This document shows positions 1 through 9,200 of a stretch of 37,204 bases of DNA, in pieces (position 1 is the first letter of the stretch; each line of letters opens with the position of its first letter). Below the pieces are notes generated by a model that saw nothing but the letters and a program-made list of their open reading frames with translations, searched no databases and was not told where the DNA came from. A program made the translations under genes and the position numbers. This stretch comes from Rhodoferax sp. (GTDB lineage: Bacteria > Pseudomonadota > Gammaproteobacteria > Burkholderiales > Burkholderiaceae_C), in the NCBI GenBank assembly GCA_025358555.1, contig JANYJD010000367.1, positions 1 through 37,204 of the forward strand, given 5' to 3'.

Positions 1-686
1 CCGATCAACACCAGCGCGATCGGAAACAAATAGGCCATGCGTGCCGAAAAGCGTTCGACATTGGCAAAAAACACGGCAGTACCGCTGCTGATGACCGTCA
101 CCTGCGGCGTCTTGGCCTGATCGAGCACGGCCTGCACCTTGTCCATCACTTCACGGAAACCCTTGGGCCCGATCACCACCGAAAACGTCACCGATGCCAG
201 CGTTTTGTCGGCGGACATCAGGGTGTTCTGGTAAATCGGGTTTTGCGCAAGAAGGCGGGCCAGATTGGCAATTTCCTGCGCATCATTGGGGTTACGCAGC
301 AGCGGCTGCACCTGCATGTCGGCCTCGGTGCCCGAGATGGCCCGGGCGCGCTCGGCTGTCACGCTCAGCAGGGTGTGCGCCTTGACGCCCGGCACTTTGG
401 CCAGATCGCGCGTGAGGTCGGCCACCACGCGCAACACCTCGGGGCGAAATGCGCTGCCACCGTCAGCCGCGCCCACACCCACCACCACCACGTACTTCGA
501 TCCAAACAGCGTCTCGGCCGCCGTGGTGCCGATCACGTTGGGGTGCAGCTTGGGCAGCATCGCAGAAGGGTCAATCACAATGTTCAGGTGGCGCAATTGG
601 CTGGCAAAAAATACTGTCAGAAGGCTGATCACCAGAATCAGCCAAAACCGCCTGCGCACAATGGCAGTCGCAATGGTGCGGATCAT
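1..686 (-). CDS. RND/MMPL-family exporter, N-terminal part (cut by window edge)
   Basis: Membrane exporter of the RND superfamily (MMPL/HAE-3 type), which moves lipids or hydrophobic compounds out of the inner membrane. About 228 residues are visible; the gene runs off the left edge. After a short basic start there is one membrane helix (about residues 14-29), then a large periplasmic domain with the family phrase IDPSAMLPKLHP right after the helix, and a second membrane segment (YLFPIALVLIG) beginning at the edge. The ATG at 686 overlaps the TGA of the upstream hydrolase gene by four bases (ATGA), so the two are translationally coupled. The usual family length is about 750-900 residues, so most of the protein lies outside. 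The substrate cannot be told from this part. Family call is firm. Confidence 0.82.
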   Translation of the reverse strand, partial: MIRTIATAIVRRRFWLILVISLLTVFFASQLRHLNIVIDPSAMLPKLHPNVIGTTAAETLFGSKYVVVVGVGAADGGSAFRPEVLRVVADLTRDLAKVPGVKAHTLLSVTAERARAISGTEADMQVQPLLRNPNDAQEIANLARLLAQNPIYQNTLMSADKTLASVTFSVVIGPKGFREVMDKVQAVLDQAKTPQVTVISSGTAVFFANVERFSARMAYLFPIALVLI

Positions 687-1663
687 GATGCCTGCCCCTG
701 GTGAGCAAAGCGGCTGATTTGGTCAATCACCGCCGCGTCTTTCAGGATGCGCCGGTGGCCCAGGCCGTTGGTGGCCATCAACTCGGCGTGCTGCAAAGTC
801 TGCTTGATCTTCAAGGCGTGCTCAAACGGTATCTCGTGGTCGTCGCGGTCGTGTACCAGCAGCATCGGTATTTTCAGATACGCCAGCATGTGGGGGATTG
901 AAAGCGTGTCCCAGCCCATGGGCTGGGCGTAGTTGGCATCCATGCGGGCACGGGCTTTTGCCACGGTTTGGGTCGATATGCCCAGGTAGGCACCAATCAC
1001 ATTGGTGAACCAGGTGCAGTCTGTCAGTGAGCTGATCGAGACCAGGCGTTGCACGTCCAGTTCGTAATCGCGCAGCGCGATGGCTGTGGCAGCCACCCCC
1101 AACGAATGCGCGATCAAGGTGTCAATCGGCCCTACATCATGGATCACGGCTGCGGTGGCCTGCGCCATGCGCATTTGCTCAGCCCACGTCCCACTGGACA
1201 AGCCGTGGGCCGGATGGTCAAAACTGACCACGCTCAGGCCGCGTTGGGTGAGTTGGCGAATCATGGCCTCAGGCTGTGTACCGCGCCCGCCCCAGCAATG
1301 CACAAACAGGCACTGCGGCCCCTTGCCCCAGCGGTAGCACTGCAGCCAGCCATCCTGGAACGGGATTCTCCACTGGTGCGCAGAAGCCCGCAACACGGCC
1401 TCAGCATCGCTCGGGCGGTGCCGTGGTGGCGATGAGATAAGGCTGTAGGTCATGCGGGCGGCCAAGCCAGAGGCCACGCGGTCCAGGCGCCCCATCGCAA
1501 ATCGCGCAAGCGTGACTATTGGCTTTTGCGTAAATTTCGCGGAGTTCTCAGTGTTGCCGTGGCGTGAGTGACCCAAGCCGCGCCGCTCCGGCCCCGTGTG
1601 GTGAGTAAGGGGCATGGCGCGCCGTACTGCAAATTGCGCTGTCTGTTCAATGATGGCGTTCAT
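683..1663 (-). CDS. alpha/beta hydrolase
   Basis: Serine hydrolase of the alpha/beta fold, 326 aa, cytoplasmic since no signal peptide is seen. The nucleophile elbow is AHSLG (Ser187), the acid is in HDRDDHEIP (Asp275 most likely) and the catalytic His is in GLGHRR (His303). The oxyanion strand reads LFVHCWGGRGTQ, with Cys-Trp in place of the common Gly after His. A clear AAGGAAG ribosome site precedes the ATG at 1663. The first ~65 residues carry no recognisable domain, so a later start such as Met57 is possible. It is the first gene of a two-gene operon with the MMPL exporter and may act on a lipid or ester handled by that exporter; this is inference. Confidence 0.85.
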   Translation of the reverse strand: MNAIIEQTAQFAVRRAMPLTHHTGPERRGLGHSRHGNTENSAKFTQKPIVTLARFAMGRLDRVASGLAARMTYSLISSPPRHRPSDAEAVLRASAHQWRIPFQDGWLQCYRWGKGPQCLFVHCWGGRGTQPEAMIRQLTQRGLSVVSFDHPAHGLSSGTWAEQMRMAQATAAVIHDVGPIDTLIAHSLGVAATAIALRDYELDVQRLVSISSLTDCTWFTNVIGAYLGISTQTVAKARARMDANYAQPMGWDTLSIPHMLAYLKIPMLLVHDRDDHEIPFEHALKIKQTLQHAELMATNGLGHRRILKDAAVIDQISRFAHQGQAS

Positions 1664-1729
1664 GGCATCTTCCTTTTAAAAATAGTGATCACGTCAGATT
1701 TGTTGCATTTGTGGATGGCGTCTTAGGTT

Positions 1730-1780
1730 AAGCACGGGTTCGTTCGTCGCCTGCCGATGCCCATGGCGCATCCCGTGCTT
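1730..1780 (-). terminator. hairpin downstream of lipoprotein gene (possible terminator)
   Basis: AAGCACGGG at 1730-1738 pairs perfectly with CCCGTGCTT at 1772-1780. The loop contains a second small stem (GATGC/GCATC). It begins inside the stop codon of the lipoprotein gene. There is no U-tract on the minus strand, so it could be an mRNA-end stabiliser rather than an intrinsic terminator. Confidence 0.35.
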
Positions 1781-2454
1781 CACGGCCTGATGGCTGCCGT
1801 GGCCAGCGACGTTTCAGTGCTAAACGGGCCACGCAGCCATGCCCTGCCCATGTGGCTGTCAACCCGCAAGCGGTCTGGCATCACCATGGCGCTGAGACCG
1901 GCGTCCTCATGGAACACGACCAGTTCCACGCGACCGGACAGCGCCACCGACTCTGGCCCCATGGGTGCGCAGTGGTCCATGTCCCAGCGCACAGTGAAAG
2001 CTTTCGCCGGAATCAGCTTGCCTGCAACCAGCGGCGCTCCGTCAACCGTGACGCTGGTTCCCGGACCGCAGTTAAAGTCGATCACCGCTTCGGTCCACCG
2101 GGGTGGCTCGGCATCATCCATCAAGGGCACCAAGAGCGCGTTGAGTGCGAAGCGATAAAGATCAATCGGCATCGGCGCATCCGACGCTACGGGCAAGTCG
2201 GAGTTGTGCGCGGTACTGCGTTGATTTACCCCCGTGTGATCAAACCGTTCAAAGGCAAAGTGTCTTTGGGCAGCTGTTTTGGTCTGAGCACGGGTTGGGG
2301 CGGCCACCTCTATGTCAACGTCGGTCACACCTGGCGCGCATGAGGCAACGAACAGTCCACTGAGAATCACGGCACCGATCAAGCCGGCAGTTCCCAGCGC
2401 GATGGAAGCAGTTGACCGGCCTGCGCTGTTCTGGGCCGAATGGTTGTGTGTCAT
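1780..2454 (-). CDS. putative lipoprotein, full-length member of a local paralogue pair
   Basis: Predicted lipoprotein of 224 aa with no recognised functional domain. A hydrophobic signal (about residues 18-38) ends in the lipobox VASC, with Cys39 as the lipid site. The mature part has two further Cys (in FNCGPG and DHCAP) that could form a disulfide in the periplasm. Residues 22-100 match the short gene at 4131-4436: GLIGAV-LSG, VASC, RA-KT and SDLP are shared. The ATG at 2454 has AAGGA upstream. It lies downstream of repeat R1, with the same operator-like array found upstream of the other two short genes, so the three are probably co-regulated. Function unknown. Confidence 0.7.
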   Translation of the reverse strand: MTHNHSAQNSAGRSTASIALGTAGLIGAVILSGLFVASCAPGVTDVDIEVAAPTRAQTKTAAQRHFAFERFDHTGVNQRSTAHNSDLPVASDAPMPIDLYRFALNALLVPLMDDAEPPRWTEAVIDFNCGPGTSVTVDGAPLVAGKLIPAKAFTVRWDMDHCAPMGPESVALSGRVELVVFHEDAGLSAMVMPDRLRVDSHMGRAWLRGPFSTETSLATAAIRP

Positions 2455-2569
2455 GTTGAGTCCTTGGTGGAAGTTGCTCGCCGGGTTGGCGTGTCAGTCA
2501 AGCTTAAAAAATCAAGCCCAATGTGGATGTGCGAAAAAACACCGTTTTGTGCAAATACCCTGTGGTACG
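2455..2569 (-). repeat. R1, first copy of a ~110 bp promoter-region repeat
   Basis: Upstream sequence of the lipoprotein gene. It is repeated at 2959-3071 and 4437-4538 with the same order of parts: ribosome site, a GGGTTGGCG stretch, a TA(A/T)GCT hexamer that may serve as -10, then the GTGC/ACAC/GTGC array. Distances between these parts are the same in all copies (23 bases from the hexamer to the array). This is the most diverged copy in the operator (GCAC is ACAC). Confidence 0.75.
2529..2552. promoter_or_regulatory. operator-like array, copy 1 (GTGC-N6-ACAC-N6-GTGC)
   Basis: Three 4-bp half-sites at 2529, 2539 and 2549 with 6-bp spacers GAAAAA and CGTTTT. The middle half-site has one change from the GCAC seen in copies 2 and 3. 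The geometry (half-sites 10 bp apart, inverted) fits a dimeric Crp/FNR-family protein of the kind encoded at 3126. Confidence 0.5.
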
Positions 2570-2742
2570 GGGCAAATGCATCGTGGAATTCAAAACTGTC
2601 GCCCGGCACAGCAGCGCTATACAGGCGCGCGCCATGCCACTGCAGGGTGGCTGTCCGGCAGGGCAAGCACCTGTCGCAACGCTTGAAGTGCTTGGGCGCG
2701 TTCCAAGACCCGGTAGGAGGAGTGGGTGGCCACGCCGCTCGC

Positions 2743-2958
2743 CTAAGGCGCAGTCGCTTCGACGACGCTTGCATAGGACGCGACCGTGGGGGCTGTGCCC
2801 GACACGCCTGGTTGCCATTTCGCCAAGTTTGACGGCTGGTCGTTCCCGCTTCCCGCGACGATGAACATCAGTGCGGTGATGGCGGGATACACCAGCTGCG
2901 CCAGGTACCAGATGGGCCGGATTTCGCTGCTGTTCCTGTTGGAATGGGTATTTTTCAT
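2743..2958 (-). CDS. small membrane protein (71 aa), unknown
   Basis: A 71-aa protein with one hydrophobic stretch around residues 21-37 (LVYPAITALMFIVAGSG), possibly an uncleaved signal anchor; there is no lipobox Cys. Its first residues (MKNTHSNRNS) resemble the start of the gene at 4436 (MKNNHPTKNS), but the rest does not match. The ATG at 2958 follows AAAGGA at good spacing. It is read from repeat R2, divergent from the Crp-type regulator at 3126. Being preceded by the same ~110 bp as the two lipoprotein genes is the main reason to accept this short ORF. Function unknown. Confidence 0.55.
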   Translation of the reverse strand: MKNTHSNRNSSEIRPIWYLAQLVYPAITALMFIVAGSGNDQPSNLAKWQPGVSGTAPTVASYASVVEATAP

Positions 2959-3071
2959 GATGATGTCCTTTGTGGTTTCACGCCGGGTTGGCGCGTCAGG
3001 TAAGCTTAGGAAGTCAAGCCCGATGCGGATGTGCGAAAACGCACCGTTTTGTGCAAATACCCTGCGCTACG
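2959..3071 (-). repeat. R2, second copy of the promoter-region repeat
   Basis: Lies between the small membrane protein gene (minus) and the Crp-type regulator (plus). Matches R1 and R3 along its length, including the TAAGCT hexamer (minus strand, 3008-3003) and the downstream CAAATACCCTG stretch shared with R1. Confidence 0.78.
3031..3054. promoter_or_regulatory. operator-like array, copy 2 (GTGC-N6-GCAC-N6-GTGC)
   Basis: Half-sites at 3031, 3041 and 3051. The first pair is a perfect palindrome, GTGCG-AAAA-CGCAC. The form TGTGC-N6-GCACC resembles the TGTGA-N6-TCACA layout of Crp sites. If TAAGCT is the -10 of the minus-strand promoter, the first palindrome centres near -41, as at class II Crp promoters; this is an inference from spacing. 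It could also control the regulator gene on the other side (autoregulation). Confidence 0.55.
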
Positions 3072-3125
3072 CGCCTCTCATGGGGTCACTTGCCGCCAGC
3101 CCAAGACTCACCAGGAAACCACGCA

Positions 3126-3899
3126 GTGTCCAAAAAACCAGTTGCCGGATCAGGATTTGCCCTTAGCCACGTGAGGCTGCTCGAGGGCGTGGCGGGCGAG
3201 CGGCTGGAACTCCTGTCGCGCGAATGTGCGTGGTACCGGTATGACAAGGGCGCCGAGATCATCGGGCAGGAGACCACGGGCCGCGACGTTTACTTCATCG
3301 CCAGCGGTTCGGTGCGGGTGCGCACCTATTCGGCAGCCGGGCGGCAGGTGAGCTTTCGGGACGTGCAAGCCGGGGCGATCGTCGGCGACATCGCCGCAGT
3401 CGATGGCGGAGCCCGCTCGACGGATATCACCGCACTGGTCGAATCGGTGCTTGCGGCGCTGCCGGCGGCGGCCTTCATGCTGCTGCTGCGGGAGCAACCG
3501 GTGGTGCATGAACGCTACCTTCGCTATCTCACCGGGCTGATCCGCCTGCTGACGGCGCGAGTGACCGAACTAAGCACGCTGGCTGTGCCGCACCGGGTGC
3601 AGGGTGAACTGCTGCGGCTGGCACGCCATGCGGGTGGCCAGGGAAACGTGGCTTTGATCGACCCGGTGCCGACCCACGCAGAAATAGCCGACCAGGTGAG
3701 CACCACCCGCGAACAGGTAACGCGCGAACTCTCCGCCCTGGCGAAACGGGGGCTGCTCCAAAAGAAGGGGAGCGCGCTGGTGGTCACCGATCTGCACGAG
3801 CTGGAACTGCTGGTGAGCGAATCTTCATTCGGCACTAGCAGGCACTGGCAGTCACTAAGAGCCGGCGTGTCCCGGCCTGGCGGTCTGGCGTCAGGCTGA
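3126..3899 (+). CDS. Crp/FNR-family transcriptional regulator
   Basis: Cyclic-nucleotide-type regulator, 257 aa from a GTG start at 3126. That start has AGGA nine bases upstream; the frame is open back to 2970, but that stretch lies inside repeat R2 and looks non-coding. The N-terminal cNMP-fold domain (about 15-130) has the binding-cassette phrase VGDIAAVDGGARSTD, with Asp where Glu is usual and Arg-Ser-Thr kept. The dimer helix follows, then a Crp-type winged helix (about 190-235; AEIADQVSTTREQVTRELSA). No Cys cluster of FNR type is seen. It stands divergent to a gene with an operator-like array and close to a class III cyclase gene, so it probably senses a cyclic nucleotide and binds the three arrays. 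Family is firm, ligand is inferred. Confidence 0.85.
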   Translation: MSKKPVAGSGFALSHVRLLEGVAGERLELLSRECAWYRYDKGAEIIGQETTGRDVYFIASGSVRVRTYSAAGRQVSFRDVQAGAIVGDIAAVDGGARSTDITALVESVLAALPAAAFMLLLREQPVVHERYLRYLTGLIRLLTARVTELSTLAVPHRVQGELLRLARHAGGQGNVALIDPVPTHAEIADQVSTTREQVTRELSALAKRGLLQKKGSALVVTDLHELELLVSESSFGTSRHWQSLRAGVSRPGGLASG

Positions 3900-4130
3900 G
3901 CGCCGCTAAACGCACGTTACTGAAGCGTGGTCTGCGCCAGGCGCGGCGGGGACGTGCCGCTGGCATTGCGCCGACGACGATCAGCACTTCGGCGGCGGCC
4001 TTCATCCATGGCGAGCGCCGACCCTTGATCGGTGGGCAGACCCAATCGGTGACTTCCCGTTCTTCGTGACATCTGTGTTCATGTCGTTCTCTGGCAGTTT
4101 CAAAAGGCTTTGCCCATTGGCAATGGCCCG

Positions 4131-4436
4131 CTACTGTCCGTACGCGGCGATGGACGCGCCGGGCAAGTCGGATTCGTGCCCGGTGCTGCTTTGATTCACC
4201 ACTGCGTGATCAAGCCGTTTATGCTGCAACGGCACTACCGCTTCTGTTTTGACTTCAGCACGGCTCAGGGCAGTCACTGTTGCGCCAAGTTCGGTCGCGT
4301 CTGACCCGCAGGAGGCAACCAGCAGTCCGCTGAGCACCACGGCACCGATCAAGCCGCCGGTTCTGCACGCGATGGAAGCCATGGAAGCGATGGGAAAGGC
4401 TTCGTCGCTGTTTTTGGTCGGATGGTTGTTTTTCAT
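4131..4436 (-). CDS. short lipoprotein, C-terminally truncated paralogue
   Basis: Predicted lipoprotein of 101 aa with lipobox VASC and Cys43. Over residues 27-90 it parallels the lipoprotein at 1780-2454 (GLIGAVVLSGLLVASC, then RAEVKTE and NQSSTGHESDLP), but it ends shortly after SDLP where the other copy continues for ~130 residues. The sequence beyond its stop (3900-4130) shows no coding match that I can recognise to that missing part, so it looks like a decayed or shortened duplicate. The ATG at 4436 has AAAGGA upstream, placed exactly as in the gene at 2958. Read from repeat R3, divergent from the oxidase gene at 4637. Confidence 0.55.
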   Translation of the reverse strand: MKNNHPTKNSDEAFPIASMASIACRTGGLIGAVVLSGLLVASCGSDATELGATVTALSRAEVKTEAVVPLQHKRLDHAVVNQSSTGHESDLPGASIAAYGQ

Positions 4437-4538
4437 GATGATGTCCTTTGTGGCAGTTGCACGGCGGGTTGGCGTGTCAGTGAAGCATAGGAAATCGAGC
4501 GCGATGTGGATGTGCGAAAACGCACCGTTTTGTGCAAT
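4437..4538 (-). repeat. R3, third copy of the promoter-region repeat
   Basis: Between the short lipoprotein (minus) and the FAD oxidase (plus). Same layout as R1 and R2, with TATGCT (minus strand, 4489-4484) as the hexamer. Similarity stops just after GTGCAA, sooner than in R1/R2. Confidence 0.75.
4512..4535. promoter_or_regulatory. operator-like array, copy 3 (GTGC-N6-GCAC-N6-GTGC)
   Basis: Half-sites at 4512, 4522 and 4532, identical to copy 2 over all 24 bases. It lies about 100 bp before the ATG of the FAD oxidase-cyclase operon, so the cyclase gene may itself be under the control of the Crp-type protein. Confidence 0.55.
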
Positions 4539-4636
4539 GAACTGTGGTAACTTCAAACCACTTCGGTGTTGGCGAGCTCGGGCAAGCGCTGGCGAACCAG
4601 AGAAAGCCGTTCCAAACAATAAAACTGGAGAATTGC

Positions 4637-6256
4637 ATGCCGCGCAACATCACCAAGACGCAATCGCGCAACGCACAGTTGCGTGCGCTTTGGGGCAAGA
4701 TGCCCGATGCCGAATTTGAACGCCTTGGGTTCACGCGCGAGCGGCTCCTCGCTCTGCAAGACAGCCTGTCAGGTTATGTCGTGTTGCCGGGCATGCCGGA
4801 CTACGACGCGGACCGCAAGTTGTTCAACCCGGTGTTCGATTCCTATCCCGTGGCAATCGCCTACTGCGAATCAGACCTTGATGTCGCGGCGGTTTTGCAA
4901 TTCGCGCAGGCTTCGCCTTTGGGCTTCCAGGTTCGGTCGGGGGGCCATTGCACCGCCGGTTTTTCCTCGGGGACGGGCATCCTGCTCGATGTCAGCCACC
5001 TCGACAACTGCACCGTGGACAGCGCCGCCCTGACGGCCACGGTGGGTTGTGGATGCCCGTTCAAGAAGCTTTATGACACGCTGCGGCCCTATGGGCTGCA
5101 TGTCCCGGCCGGCGAGTGCGAAGACGTCTGCGTGGGCGGTTTCGTGCAAGGCGGAGGCTACGGGTTCACCTCGGTGACGTTCGGCATGAATTGCGACAAT
5201 GTCATTGACATGCGCGTGATGCTGGCCAGCGGGCAGATCGTCAGCGCGAGCGAGACCGTCAACCGTGACCTGTGGTGGGCCATGCGTGGAGGCACGGGCG
5301 GGAACTTCGGTGTGCTGTTGAGCGTGCGTTACAAGCTGCGGCCACTGGGCTTGGTGTTCGGATGGGCGGTCATCTGGCCGCTGGCCGGCGCGCGGGACAC
5401 TGCCAACGCCACCAGCGCGCTGATGTTCTTCCAGGCTAATTATCTGGGTGCCAAAACCAATCTGCTGATGAACATCCAGGTGTCGCTGTGCTTTCAGCCG
5501 GGCACGGCTGCGGGCGCAGCGCCCGATGCACAGACGCTGCCCTACCTGATGATCCGCGGCCTGTACGTTGGCAACGCCGTCAACGGGCAAGCCGCGATCG
5601 CCCCGCTTTGCGCCCTGCCAGGGGCTATCGAGCAATGGACCGAGACCGCCAGCTATGACACGCTGAACGTCGATCTGCTGAACAAGCCGTATTCGATGCC
5701 ATTCTTTCCGCCCAACTCAGCGCCCCATGAAGACAAGGTATCAAGGTACGTGGCGCGCCCGCTGACCAGCGCCGAGTGGCACGCACTGCTGGACTACTTC
5801 AAGAGTTCGCCCAACCCGTATTCGTATGCTTATCTGGAGTGTTATGGCGGGGCGATCAATGCTTACCCGGCAGACAGAAGCGCGTTTGTCCACCGCGATG
5901 TGCTGTTCAACACCGTGCTGGATGTCTTCTGGCTGGAGGCATCGCAGCGCGGTGCAGCCCAACAATTCCTCGAAGGGTGGATAGCGCTGGTCGATCCACT
6001 GAGCAACGGCCGGGCCTACCAAAACTATCCGCGCCTGGGCGAACCCCACTACGCCCAAGCCTACTGGGGCGATGCCCAAGCTGGCCTGTACGCCGTCAAG
6101 TGCAAATACGACAAAACCATGGCGTTCAAGTTTGCGCAACAGGTCTGCCCCCTGATGCCGCCTTTTGCCGGCGTTGGCCCCAGGATCATCCTGCCTGATT
6201 TCTTGCAGGCTGCGCTGGATCAGCCCATCGCCTACGACGCCCTGGCGGCGGCGTAG
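4637..6256 (+). CDS. FAD-dependent oxidase, berberine-bridge-enzyme (BBE) like
   Basis: Flavin oxidase of the PCMH/FAD_binding_4 plus BBE family, 539 aa, which oxidises alcohols, sugars or similar small molecules. The FAD domain carries RSGGHCTAGFSSGTG with His104, and GECEDVCVGGFVQGGGYG with Cys161. These two positions are the covalent FAD anchors in bicovalent members, so 8-histidyl, 6-cysteinyl FAD is possible. The C-terminal BBE motif is present (YQNYPRLGEPHYAQAYWGD, then VKCKYDKTMAF). The ATG at 4637 follows GGAG at seven bases; the open frame upstream is in R3 and is non-coding. No signal peptide is seen. The stop is eight bases before the cyclase gene, so they form one operon. Substrate not predictable. 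Confidence 0.85.
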   Translation: MPRNITKTQSRNAQLRALWGKMPDAEFERLGFTRERLLALQDSLSGYVVLPGMPDYDADRKLFNPVFDSYPVAIAYCESDLDVAAVLQFAQASPLGFQVRSGGHCTAGFSSGTGILLDVSHLDNCTVDSAALTATVGCGCPFKKLYDTLRPYGLHVPAGECEDVCVGGFVQGGGYGFTSVTFGMNCDNVIDMRVMLASGQIVSASETVNRDLWWAMRGGTGGNFGVLLSVRYKLRPLGLVFGWAVIWPLAGARDTANATSALMFFQANYLGAKTNLLMNIQVSLCFQPGTAAGAAPDAQTLPYLMIRGLYVGNAVNGQAAIAPLCALPGAIEQWTETASYDTLNVDLLNKPYSMPFFPPNSAPHEDKVSRYVARPLTSAEWHALLDYFKSSPNPYSYAYLECYGGAINAYPADRSAFVHRDVLFNTVLDVFWLEASQRGAAQQFLEGWIALVDPLSNGRAYQNYPRLGEPHYAQAYWGDAQAGLYAVKCKYDKTMAFKFAQQVCPLMPPFAGVGPRIILPDFLQAALDQPIAYDALAAA

Positions 6257-6264
6257 GGCGCGAC

Positions 6265-9200
6265 ATGGACATGCGTGTCTGGCTGGAGTCGTTGGGGCTG
6301 AGGGTCTACGTTCAGGCGTTTGAAGCAAACGATGTGGACGCAGCGCTGCTGCCGTCGCTCACTTCGGATGATTTGCGGGACATCGGTGTCACCTCAGTCG
6401 GCCACCGGAGGCGCCTGCTTGATGCGATTGCGGCGCTCAATGCACCGGCCTTAGTCGCCTCAGATCAGCCATCAGCCATTGCCCCGACCGCAGCGCTGGC
6501 GGTGAGTGTCCAGACCATTTCGCCCGCCGATGCGACTCCCATCCCGACCCCCTTGGCGGTGCAACGGCGGCAGATCACGGTGGTCTTCTGCGACCTGGTG
6601 GGTTCCACCGCCTTGTCTGCGCGCGTCGACCCGGAGGACCTGCGTGAATTTCTGGACAGCTACCGTGCCGCCGTTGCGGCGGTGGTTCAGGACCACACCG
6701 GCTGGGTCGCCCAATACCTCGGCGATGGCGTGCTGGCCTATTTTGGTTACCCGAAAGCCAGCGAGCATGCCTGTGAGCAGGCCGTGCGCGCGGCACTGCG
6801 CATCATCGATGCCGTTGCAGGCCTGCCGCCAATTGGCGGGGAGCCGCCGCAAGTCCGTATCGGGATTGCCACTGGCCTGACGGTGGTGGGCAAGCTGGTC
6901 AGCACCGGCGGGGGGCCGGCCGAATTCAGCGCGGTGGGCGAAGCCCCCAATCTGGCAGCGCGTGCCCAGTCCGAGGCCCAAGCCAACTCGTTGGTAATTG
7001 CGGATTCGACGCGGGAACAGCTCGGTGACCTGTTCCGGTACCGTGACCTGGGCCTGTTTGACCTGAAAGGCTTCCAGCAGCCCACCAAGCTGTGGCAGGT
7101 GTTGGGGGAAAGTCACGTTCGCAGCCGCTTTGCGGCGTTGCACGGCGGGCGTGCGCACATCTCCCTGATGGGGCGGGAGGGTGAGACCAGGCGCATCGCA
7201 AGTCGGCTTGCAGATGCGCAGGCCGGTGACGGCCAGCTGCTCGTGATCAGCGGCGAAGCCGGGCTCGGAAAATCCCGGCTGGTGGAGCACTTGTTTGAAT
7301 TGCTCGGGCGCGACTTGACCGGCGCGAGCGTGGCGGAGCGCCTGGTCTTCCAGTGCTCGCCCCACAACGTCGCGTCTGCGCTGCACCCGGTGCGTGACTA
7401 CATCGAACGCAGCGCCGGCATGTCGTCGGAAGACGGACGTGATGCCGTGCTGCAAAAGCTTTCCTCGCTGCTGGAGCGTGCCGGGCTGCTCGTGCCCGAA
7501 CATCTGAGCCTGTTGGCGGAACTGCTCGGCCTCGAGCGCGCCCCGCACTGTGCGCTGGAGGGCCTCGGCTCGCTCGAAGTGCGCACGCGCATGTTGAGTG
7601 CGCTGGGCAGCTTGCTGGCGGCAGCCGCCGCGCGAAGCTCGGTGGTCGTGGTCGAAGACATCCAATGGATCGATCCATCAACCAGCGAGCTGCTGGGCAG
7701 CTTCGTGCCGCTGCTTCGGCGCATGCCCGTGCTGTTTGTGGCGACCTCTCGCGGCGGGCCGTATCCGCCTTGGCTCAGCGGACCTCACGTTGGACTGGTG
7801 CAACTCGACCGGTTTGACGCCGAGCAGACGCGCCAGATGGTGGTTGCCATGGCAGCCCCCCAGCAATTGCCAGAGCGCGTGCTTGAGGCCATCGTCTTGC
7901 GCTCCGATGGCGTGCCGCTGTACGCCGAGGAGCTGACCCGTGGCTACCTGGAACCTGCGGGCAAGCGCGCCAGCACAAAACAGGCAGACGGTAGCGACGA
8001 CGAGGCCCAAGCCGGCATCCCGGCCACGCTGTCAGAGTCGCTCCTGGCCCGGCTGGACGGGGTGACCAACGGCAGGGAAATTGCGCCCGCAGCGTCGGTG
8101 CTGGGGCGCGAGTTCCCAATTGCCTTGCTGGCGGCGATTTCAGCCCTCACCGAGCCGGACGTGCGCCGCTGTGTGGCCGAGCTGCTCGAAGCGGGCGTGT
8201 TTGTGGGTGGCCGCAGCAACTTCGGTGAAGCGGTGGCATTCAGGCATCTGCTGGTGCGGGATGCGGCTTACCAGCAACTGGTGCGGCGCGACCGGGTGCG
8301 GCTTCACGGTCTGGTGGCAGCGACCGTGGAGTCGAGCTTTCCGGCCATCGCTGCAGCTTTGCCGCACATCATGGCCGTACACTTCGCCGAGGCCGGCGAG
8401 ACGGCGCGCGCCGCAGCGCAATGGCATCTCGCTGCCGCCGACGCGGACCGGCGATCCGCCTATGTGGAGGCGCTGGCGTATTTCCGGCGTGCACTCGCCC
8501 TGATCAGCACCATGCCGCAGGATGTCGCGCGCGACAGGCTTGAGTTCAACCTGGCGCTGAACATGATCGGCCCCTTGATCGCGGTGCAAGGCCTGACCGC
8601 CACCGAAGTCGGGCAGGAGATCGAGCGAGTCTCGGCACTGAGCCACAAGCTGGGTACACAGTCAAGCCTCATTCCAGCACTGGCACTTAAGGCAGTCATG
8701 CTGGGTACCGCCGGGAACATGCCGGCGAGTTACGCGCTCGCACTCCAGATCAGTGCATTGGCTGAGGAAGGCAGTGAAACGGATCGCCTGATCGCCCACC
8801 GTTATTTGGCCACGACGCTGGTATTCTGGGGGAAATTCCAGCAGGCGATTGATGAGGCGCTGCGCTTTTTGGCGCTGTTCAACCCCTCTGCCCACACCCA
8901 GCAGTTGGTGCAGATCGGCCCGGCCAATCATGCCGTCATGATGATGGTGGGGTTGGCAGAGTGTTACACCATTCTGGCGCAGCCCGATCAGGCGCGGCAT
9001 TGGCGCGCGCAGGCCCTGCTTACGGCGCACTCGGATGGCCGCGCCCACACCTTGGCGCAGGCGCTCTCCTTCGCCGCGTGTTTTCCGACGGCCCTGTTGG
9101 GCGACACGCAGGAGCTGGCGGGCTACGCCAGTGAGCTGAAAATTGTGACTAAAGCACACGGGCTGACTCAATGGCAGGGCCATGCCGCGCTGTTCAGTGG

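Noticed and set aside
2529-4535. Repeated GTGCGAAAAC units considered as CRISPR-like repeats
   Set aside because: Only three copies, far apart, each inside a larger promoter repeat; no spacer array.
6472-7665. 397-aa open frame on the minus strand inside the cyclase gene
   Set aside because: It is antisense to a well-supported domain protein; composition (His/Arg/Gln-rich, no family) is typical of a GC-rich shadow frame.
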